Positions 57,597 to 64,000 of a stretch of 64,000 nucleotides of DNA are shown here, piece by piece. The notes under the pieces were generated by a model. The model saw only the letters and a list, made by a program, of their open reading frames with translations, was not told the origin of the DNA and made no database searches. How positions within the stretch are numbered: position 1 is the first letter of the stretch; each line of letters starts with the position of its first letter. This DNA comes from Mycocentrospora acerina (lineage: Eukaryota; Ascomycota; Dothideomycetes; Pleosporales), in the NCBI GenBank assembly GCA_022701365.1, contig JAKUHH010000131.1, forward strand, positions 186,001 through 250,000, written 5' to 3'. A program made the translations under genes and the position numbers.

Positions 57597-58965
57597 CTAC
57601 AACTTTGTCTTCTTCCCCCCTCCAAACCTCACCAACCCATCCTGAAACGTCGTAGCAATATGCTTCCCGCTCTGATAATCCACCAACCGACTCTGATGCA
57701 ACGCCCTCCCGCCCGCCGCCCTCGAAAACCACATCTCCTGCACCCACCACTTCCGCCCATCCGCATCGCCTGCCTCCTCACCAGTGCTCAGATTGCACAG
57801 CGGCGTCGGCCCATCCTCCCACAGCGTAGGATCCGCATTTGGATGGTCGACGCGCGGCTCAGCCGGCATGATCAAATCCCTCGCGCCAACGTGAAAAATC
57901 ACCGTATGCGAAAGCGACGCCATACGCGTAAATTGCGGACGGTCAAGATGCGTGGGGATGCAGAAGAGCGAATTGCGGTCCGAGGCGTACATGTGAGCTA
58001 TAGCATGGAGATTTGCATCTCGCGTTACATTTACCTTTTCGCCCTCGACGGGCGGATAGGGTGCCGTGGGCAGGGGAAGCGCACCTCGCAGCGTGTAAAA
58101 ATGCAGGTGTCTCCTCTCCGTCGCCGAGCGCCCCGCATTATACGCCGTCATGTCCGGGGCGCGAATATGCAGCCCAGGGACTGGATTGAAGTGCTCCGGA
58201 TGGGCAGGCAGGTACACCTTGTTAAACTCCTCGGTGTCGTTGTCCGGTGCCGCGCGGTGCAGCATTGGCTCATTCTCTGCTCCTCGCAACACCTCCTGAT
58301 ACGTCTCTTTGATGTTTATCCCCTCCTCCTGCACATCTACATCCGACTCTTCCTCCCTCTTGAACGAGCACGTGCATGTGAACATTTCCCCTGCTGTGCC
58401 CTCCTCCCCTTGCGTCACACTCACCGCCCGCGTGCAATACCCGTACCCGTCTCTTACCCGCCGCACCCTGTACGTGAAATGTTCGTTTGGTTTTCCCCCT
58501 TGCAGAAAATACCCAGTGACATTCTATTTGGTGACAAGAATCCTACCCGTTAGCTATTTTGCTCACTCACTCACTCACTGCAGAGGAGAAGTAGAAGAAG
58601 AACAAAACAAAACATCACATCACAACACCACACCACCCAATTCTTTTTTTTTCCCTTCAAAACTTTAACCAAGAAAATCCACACAACACAATCTTTCTCA
58701 CAAGAAAGTAATCACACAAGAAAAATAACAATGATACCTGAAATAAAAAACTCACATGCACCACATACCCCTCCCCCAGCGTCAACGCCGCCGCCCACGC
58801 CGCCTGCGCAAACACATGCCCGCCAAAAGTCCCGTTTTCGCCCCCATGCGGCGCATACGCCTTCACGACGGAGCGGAACGTCCAGGCGTCTATTTTGTCG
58901 AGGGCGAGGAGCTTGTCTAGCGGGAGGACTTTTTTGTCGGGGGTGAAGTATGGATGTGGGGGCAT
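57597..58965 (-). CDS. Acyl-CoA thioesterase II (TesB/ACOT8-like), apparent frameshift
   Basis: A peroxisomal-type thioesterase that hydrolyses acyl-CoA to fatty acid and CoA. Exon 1 is 58965-58756 (70 codons, ending VVH); the intron is 58755-58525, and exon 2 runs 58524-57597. The double hot-dog fold shows GGHVFAQAAWAAALT, NVTGYFLQ, FTYRVRRVRDGYGYCTRAV, LHFYTL, MASLSHTVIFHVG and FQDGLVRF. Exon 2 opens in the family frame, but one extra base near 58500, in a run reading AAAGGGGGAAAA on the coding strand, shifts it. The remaining 290 codons are open in the next frame. Using donor GTATGT earlier in exon 1 gives an in-frame but atypical join. The C-terminus ends KKTKL; SKL-like peroxisomal signals end in Leu, so weak targeting is possible. 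Confidence 0.82.
58562..58579 (+). repeat. (ACTC)n short tandem repeat in thioesterase intron
   Basis: About four CACT units lie inside the 231-bp intron of the minus-strand thioesterase gene. Confidence 0.75.
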
Positions 58966-59058
58966 GGTTTGGGATTGGATTTGGATTTGGAATTGTTGTT
59001 TGGGGGGGGGGTTAGAAATGGTGGTAGTAATGGTGGTGGGATTGGTATGTTGAATGCA

Positions 59059-59092
59059 TGGGATGGGATGGGATGGGATGGGGTGGGATGGA
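59059..59092 (+). repeat. (GGGAT)n tandem repeat
   Basis: Six to seven GGGAT-type units lie about 95 bases upstream of the thioesterase start on its minus-strand promoter side. The unit is not the fungal telomere repeat TTAGGG. Confidence 0.85.
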
Positions 59093-59677
59093 TTGGGCCT
59101 AGGATTGGTGGGAGGATAGAGGATTTGCCGAGGGAGTTCGGGAGGCGGGCATGTGTATGTAGGCTAGTGGCCGAGCGGGGGTCCTTTTATTTTTCTTCTT
59201 CTTTCTTTCCCGAGGGAGGGACGGGAGTTCCCCCGGATTGAGTGGGTGAGTGGGCCGGTGAGTTGCTTCCCTGTGCACATCCTACGCTGGGTTTTTGATT
59301 CGTCGTCATCGTCGTAGAGTTGCTGCGTCAATCTAGTGTGTAGAAGTGGGTTTCGGAGAAATACAGTTGAAATCAAAGATGAATTTAGAAAAGAATTATA
59401 TGACAAATATAAAGAAATAAAAGAAAAAAGTGACTTTAAGATAAGACAGGACGCATAATTACTAAACTTGCAGAACACTGCCAAAACTATCTCATCTAGC
59501 AAGGGGTATGATCACTCGGGGTATAAACCGAAACACAGCGTTTAAAAAAAAAGAAAACACCTCATCATCCATCAATCAATCCCTCCATCCATCAATCAAT
59601 CCCTCCATCCATCCATCCATATTACACATCAACATGTTTCCTCCCCCCCACCCATTACTTCGCCTTCAATACAACCT
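59093..59677. other. Intergenic: thioesterase promoter and PhoD 3' flank
   Basis: Apart from the simple repeats listed separately, no gene or RNA is supported. Confidence 0.45.
59564..59620 (+). repeat. CCATCCATCAATCAATCCCT tandem repeat
   Basis: A 20-base unit occurs about two and a half times, then CCAT units; this lies just past the 3' end of the PhoD gene. Confidence 0.85.
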
Positions 59678-61930
59678 CTACCACCTATCCCCCTGATCCC
59701 TCAACGCATCGTTGACTGTCAGCGCCGGAACACTGAATCCATACCCGTCTGTTCTACCCTCGCGATCAGAGTTGTTAATCTCCACTCGTAGCGTAACATC
59801 CAATCCATACGGTCCACACAAGCCAGTAGGCAGCAGACCACCCGCGGCGGGATGCGTAGTGCCCGCACCCTGCTCACCGTCATGGATCGGGTGTCGCGGG
59901 TTCGCCTTCTTCGCAATGGGTGCAGAGAGGGCCGAGCCATTGACAGAGGGTGCCTGGCCGGGTGCAGGGCCAGGGGCAGAAAGTGTCGATGTGGTCGGGG
60001 CAGTGGACTCGCAGATGATGGCATAGTTGCGCGAGGGCATGGTGGCGTGGTTCGACTCGGTCGTCTTCTTCTCAACCTTGTGGCCGTTGATTTCTGCATG
60101 GCCGTTGCCCTCCTCTTTGCTGCTCCCATTCACATTACTATCGATCCCACCAGTGACGACTCGTGTAGGGCCGTGAAGCCCTGGGTCACGGTCGAATATC
60201 TCAAGAAGAGTCTCATCAGTGTCGTGGTCCAGATGATGGATCTTATTCCTCTTGGCCAGCAAGTTTGCGACCGCCTGAGGCGGCGGCTTGTTCGTGATGG
60301 CAGAGCTGATGATGTTGGGAATGTACCGCCAGTCCTGCTCGGCGGGAATCTGCAGCTTGGGGTTCGAGTAGAAGCGGCCAATGGCAGCAAGATGCACATC
60401 ACCACCGAGAATAGTGACACGGGCAGAAAACTTCTTGGAGAAAGCCTGCAACATCTGGATCAATTCTCGACGCTCGTGCTTGTGCTGCCGCGCAGTGTAA
60501 TGGTCATCGAGATCGTCGAGCAAATCAACCTTGCCATCAAACTGGTTGAACAAGGAGCCTGCGAACCCAAAGCGCTTGTTCAGGAACTTGATGGGCGCGA
60601 TGAGGGGGGACTGGAGGATGTTCTCCAACCAGATCAGACGCGGGTAGGCAATGGGCACACCAAGCAGCAGGATCAAATGCTTGAGGTCCTTGTTGGCGGA
60701 AAACTCCTTGTCCAGACGGTCAAAGAGCTGCTTGTACGTCTCCGGGTAGTTGATCTGGTGGCGGGTGCGCTCTGTTCGCGCATCGATGCCAGCAAAAGCA
60801 ATGCGCGCACCCAGCTGGCAGTAGATGCTCCGGCTGCGCTCCTCGACATATGGCCCTGGCTTGTGGCCGAGAATGTACGACGGGTCGCCCTGGTCGTCGG
60901 TCATGACAAACGTGTCTTTGAGCTGCGAAGGGTCTGCAGGGGTTGTCCCGGTCGCGTCGGCGCTGGTCGTCTTGGGCGCATCGGTGGTGAAGGTGCTCTT
61001 TGGGGGCGCCAGATGGTGCTGGAAGAGGAGATAGTACTTGTGGGCCACACCGCCAATGCCTCTAAACACCGGGCACTGCATAAAGTGATCCGTGTACGAG
61101 CCAAAGCCGTCGATGATGTCATGGTCGTCCCAGATGTTGACCTGTGGGATCTGGCCGTTGGCGGTGCTAAAGGGCTTGTGGCCGTACCAGCGCACGTAAT
61201 TGTTGAAGTAGTAGTCGTCGCAGTCGGCGCGCATCTTGTCGCCAAAGGGAAACTCGCGGCGCTTGTGCGGGTTGCCAATGGCGGTCCAGGGCTTCAGAGG
61301 CCCGTCGACACGCACGCCGTCGTTGTAGATTTGGTCGCCGCCGCCAATCATGACGTGGAAGGGCTTCTGCTCGTGCATGCGCAGGACGTCGTTCCAGAGC
61401 GCGGGGCCGGACCAGGCCTCGACGTCGGTGCCGACAGAGAAGCCATTGCACGAGTGGAACATGATGCGCATCGACTGGGCGGCGGCGGGCACGGCAAACG
61501 TCTGCGGCTTCCACACGCTGTCGTGGTCGATGTAGACCAGGCTCTGGATGTCGTACTGCCAGCGCGACTCGAACTGCTGGAAGGGCACGTCGATGACGAA
61601 GCGCCAGAAGGCCTTGGTCGGGTCCTCGTACAGTTTCTCGCCGGCAAACGTGCGGCTGGCGGGCGCACTGAAGGCGGCGTTGCCGACATTGGGGTCGACG
61701 GCGCCGGCGGGCGACAGCACCAGCTCGGGGTTCTGCTGGCCGGGCGTGGTGACGACAAGGACGCTGCCATGCCAGATGGGCTGGCCCGTGTGCTGGTTGC
61801 TGGTGTGCCGGTAGTTGAGCAGCGGGCCGCACACGACGTCGAGGCCCTTGGACGTGCTGACCACCTGCGGGCCCTGGCCAATGCCGACGGTGCCGCTGAT
61901 GTCTTCGTGCGGGCGAATGGCTTCAGTCAT
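59678..61930 (-). CDS. PhoD-like metallophosphatase family protein
   Basis: A 750-residue single-exon protein of the PhoD-related metallophosphoesterase family found in fungi. The metal-binding set is visible in order: MIGGGDQIYNDG, NIWDDHDIIDGFGSY, LILLLGVPIAYPRL, and RVTILGGDVHLAAIGRF. Its N-terminal quarter carries a beta-rich region (IDVPFQQFESRWQYDIQSLVY). The C-terminal 150 residues are disordered, Gly/Asn/Ala-rich, ending in a short folded block (GLCGPYGLDVTLRVEINN). No signal peptide is seen; bacterial PhoD enzymes are secreted, so the location is uncertain. The ATG at 61930 was chosen because upstream in-frame codons lack an ATG and are Pro/Leu-rich. A TATATATA box lies at about 62023-62030, 90 bases upstream. 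Confidence 0.9.
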   Translation of the reverse strand: MTEAIRPHEDISGTVGIGQGPQVVSTSKGLDVVCGPLLNYRHTSNQHTGQPIWHGSVLVVTTPGQQNPELVLSPAGAVDPNVGNAAFSAPASRTFAGEKLYEDPTKAFWRFVIDVPFQQFESRWQYDIQSLVYIDHDSVWKPQTFAVPAAAQSMRIMFHSCNGFSVGTDVEAWSGPALWNDVLRMHEQKPFHVMIGGGDQIYNDGVRVDGPLKPWTAIGNPHKRREFPFGDKMRADCDDYYFNNYVRWYGHKPFSTANGQIPQVNIWDDHDIIDGFGSYTDHFMQCPVFRGIGGVAHKYYLLFQHHLAPPKSTFTTDAPKTTSADATGTTPADPSQLKDTFVMTDDQGDPSYILGHKPGPYVEERSRSIYCQLGARIAFAGIDARTERTRHQINYPETYKQLFDRLDKEFSANKDLKHLILLLGVPIAYPRLIWLENILQSPLIAPIKFLNKRFGFAGSLFNQFDGKVDLLDDLDDHYTARQHKHERRELIQMLQAFSKKFSARVTILGGDVHLAAIGRFYSNPKLQIPAEQDWRYIPNIISSAITNKPPPQAVANLLAKRNKIHHLDHDTDETLLEIFDRDPGLHGPTRVVTGGIDSNVNGSSKEEGNGHAEINGHKVEKKTTESNHATMPSRNYAIICESTAPTTSTLSAPGPAPGQAPSVNGSALSAPIAKKANPRHPIHDGEQGAGTTHPAAGGLLPTGLCGPYGLDVTLRVEINNSDREGRTDGYGFSVPALTVNDALRDQGDRW

Positions 61931-63571
61931 GGCGCCGGCGAGGGAGGCAAGTTGGGGGAGGGAGGCAGGGGGGAGGGGGGAGGGGGTTCGAGGAGGGAGC
62001 AGGGCTGAGGGCTGGAGGAGACTATATATACGAATATGCAAATACGCATACCATGTGCATGTACGCCCTCTTGCCGCCAGCCCGTCGCCCGAGTCAAGCA
62101 GGGAACTCGCTCACGACGGCGATTGCGATTGCGCTTGGGCTCTGGCCATGATCCGCTTCCACAACCACAACCACAACAACGCCCACAACAACACCTCTTC
62201 CTGCACCAGACACGCCCGGCACTGCACAGCACCCGCCGCGCAGAAGAAAAGCCTGCAGCCGAGAAAAACGAAGCACGACGCGTCTGGCAGCACGGGCAAT
62301 GGCCTTCCCACCCAGCACACTTCGCAGCGCAGCGCCGTCACGTCGTGCCCACAGCCACGCGCATTCGTTCACGATGCCGCTAAGCCGGTCGCTATGACAT
62401 GTAGCATTTTAGCGGCGTCCCGATCGATCCTTCTCCACTGCAAAGCCCCACACCCCCCCGTCCGTCCCGTCATGCTCTACCATGCCCACACGCGCCCAAT
62501 TCAGCGCTCCAAGGCTCTTTTTGATCGCAGAAAATCAAGTCGAATTCCCTCCTCCTTCGATAATATTTATTCTCTTCCACCCCCCCCTTCTCCCCGTCCA
62601 TCCGTCCATCCATCATCCATCCATCTCCCCCAACCCCCCCTGCCTCGCGCCAATCCCCCCCAAATCAAGCTTCCCGCCAAGCCCCCATCCGCCGAAACCT
62701 GCCACGATGACGCCAGGAAAAGTGGCGGTGTCTGGCCTCCCAAGAAAACTAGCCACTCTGCCCGTTTTTTTTAAATTCTCACTTGCATATCCTTGATTTT
62801 TTTTGGTCTGATTGACCAGTTGGGTGGCTGGTGTAGTACATCCTTGCTGCTATTGGTTGGTAGGTAGGTAGGTAGGGAGAGTCGAGAGGATCCGTCCATC
62901 GTTGGTGGGTGGATGCAATGTGATGTGATGTGATGTGTGCAGGGGGGAGGGGGGGAGGAGAGGGCGGAATAAGCACTAGGTATACAGTCATGACGGTGAC
63001 TTTTTTTTTATGTTTTCTGTTTTACCTGGACGGACCATATTCTTGGCTTTGACTTTCCTGTCAATAATGAGACTCTAGATACTGATGATACCTACTACCG
63101 TCTTTTACCGTTTGCTGATGACGCACTCGATGCAGGTACACTCACTTTTTTATCTTCTCACAGGAGACAACATAGCATAGAGAGTGTGTAAGTGAGTGAG
63201 TGTGTATATATGGAAAGAACCACCTTCACATCCTACCACGTCAACAAATCACTCACTATCCAGCATGCCTAAAGTAGAGTTTTCTTCATACCGTGTGCAT
63301 TTGCACCTAGTTAGTTTACCGCTTCCTCGACGCAGGGAACAATGGTCATTCACTCTTTCATTCATCTGCAAATCCACCAATCCCCAACTCATCATTCCAA
63401 ACATATCAATTCGTATCAAAACGTAAATAAAACATCCAAATCAAAACACACCACAGTATATAATGATAATTCCCAACGCCATCCATGCCATCCCCCATTC
63501 CAATTCCAATTCCAATTCAATCCCAATCCCAAACGCCATCAGCCTCTTCCCTCAACCCACACCCATCCACC
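61931..63571. other. Intergenic, 1.6 kb, C- and A-rich simple sequence
   Basis: The PhoD promoter sits at the left. Between 62570 and 62690 there are CCATCC-type runs, and near 62915-62940 GATGT repeats. Frames over 100 codons are Pro/Ser-rich by composition and look accidental. Nothing else is supported. Confidence 0.5.
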
Positions 63572-64000
63572 TCACTCCCCATACTCCCCATACTCCCCAT
63601 CCCCAGGCAGCACATCCTCAGCACGCATCCCCATCTCCGCCCCCACCCTCCTCACCACCTGCCTGATAGCCTTGCACGCCGGACTATCAGGATACGCGGT
63701 CAAAAAGCTCTCCCCAAAGTCGCACGCCATGCCAATCCTAGGGTCCAGAGGCACCTTGCCCAAGAACGGAATCTTCTCCTCGCGAGCCAACTTCTCCGCC
63801 CCACCGGTACTCGCGCGGAAAATCTGACTCTCGTGCTTGCACCCGGGACACACAAAGCCGCTCATGTTCTCCACAATGCCCAAGATCCTAATACCTGCTT
63901 TGCGGCAGAAATCAATCTCCTTGCGCACGTCCAGCAGCGCTACCTCCTGGGGCGTGGTGACGAGCACCGCGCCATCCACCCCCGCTTCCTTGAGGTACGT
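63572..64000 (-). CDS. nbp35: Cytosolic Fe-S scaffold NTPase NBP35, C-terminal part
   Basis: The 3' end of the cytosolic iron-sulphur assembly scaffold NBP35 (Mrp/Nbp35 P-loop family); the N-terminal part, with the P-loop and N-terminal ferredoxin motif, is outside the window. The fragment reads VDGAVLVTTPQEVALLDVRKE, then GIVENMSGFVCPGCKHESQIF. CPGC carries the bridging cysteines for the labile 4Fe-4S cluster shared with Cfd1. Further blocks are IPFLGKVPLDPRIG and YPDSPACKAI. Cfd1 has a shorter related domain, but CKHESQIF favours NBP35. It ends GDGEYGEYGE. The frame is open from base 64000 inward for 143 codons including the stop, with no intron. Confidence 0.9.
   Translation of the reverse strand, partial: TYLKEAGVDGAVLVTTPQEVALLDVRKEIDFCRKAGIRILGIVENMSGFVCPGCKHESQIFRASTGGAEKLAREEKIPFLGKVPLDPRIGMACDFGESFLTAYPDSPACKAIRQVVRRVGAEMGMRAEDVLPGDGEYGEYGE

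Noticed and set aside
57042..58553. A 503-codon open frame on the plus strand opposite the thioesterase
   Set aside because: Composition is Arg/Pro/Leu/His rich and has no motif; the minus strand carries thioesterase motifs.
59059..59092. GGGAT repeats as a possible internal telomere
   Set aside because: The unit is GGGAT(G), not TTAGGG, and the site is inside gene-dense DNA.
59852..62008. A 718-codon open frame on the plus strand opposite PhoD
   Set aside because: It mirrors the PhoD gene, whose GC-rich third codon positions remove stops from this antisense frame. PhoD motifs are clear on the minus strand.

Overview
The window is nuclear DNA of a filamentous ascomycete fungus (Pezizomycotina, most likely a dothideomycete; the exact taxon is inference). 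Genes are spaced at about 1.5-2 kb. Introns are mostly 45-90 bp with GT..AG ends and CTAAC-like branch sites. The proteins are typically fungal: Zn2Cys6 regulator, CLC channel with CBS domains, spherulation-specific family 4, Dpb3, NBP35, and several F-box proteins. There is no operon structure; neighbours share intergenic promoters only.

Layout. 0-12.6 kb is gene-dense housekeeping DNA: the 3' end of GMP synthase, a CLC chloride channel, the histone-fold subunit Dpb3, a secreted or vacuolar serine carboxypeptidase, a small charged protein, a short-chain dehydrogenase, and a large unknown protein. 12.6-22.4 kb is gene-poor and AT-richer. It holds an intron-containing tRNA-Asp, a small Cys-rich protein, a cytochrome b5-like heme protein, and a 10-exon secreted ureohydrolase of the agmatinase family. 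22.4-27 kb returns to housekeeping genes: ribosomal protein L9 (nine exons, one of only 8 nt), an aldo/keto reductase, and a DUF6699-like protein. 27.8-43.7 kb is rich in accessory and adaptor genes: three unrelated-looking F-box proteins, an F-box-like or 2EXR-type protein, a BTB protein, a spherulation-specific family 4 protein, a 708-aa unknown, and an SBPase-like sugar bisphosphatase. 45-49.4 kb carries a Zn2Cys6 regulator and an APC amino-acid permease. 51.7-53.8 kb has a coiled-coil Cys-rich protein and a membrane-anchored glutaredoxin. 53.8-57 kb is AT-rich with one small five-exon unknown gene. 57.6-64 kb has an acyl-CoA thioesterase with an apparent one-base frameshift, a PhoD-type phosphatase, and the 3' end of NBP35.

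Intron-exon models were built by hand from splice consensus, reading frame and remembered family conservation. No alignment or expression data were available. I did not find a clear new biological system. The best leads are the micro-exons (RPL9, ureohydrolase), the F-box/BTB cluster, the thioesterase frameshift, and the small unknown genes in AT-rich stretches.
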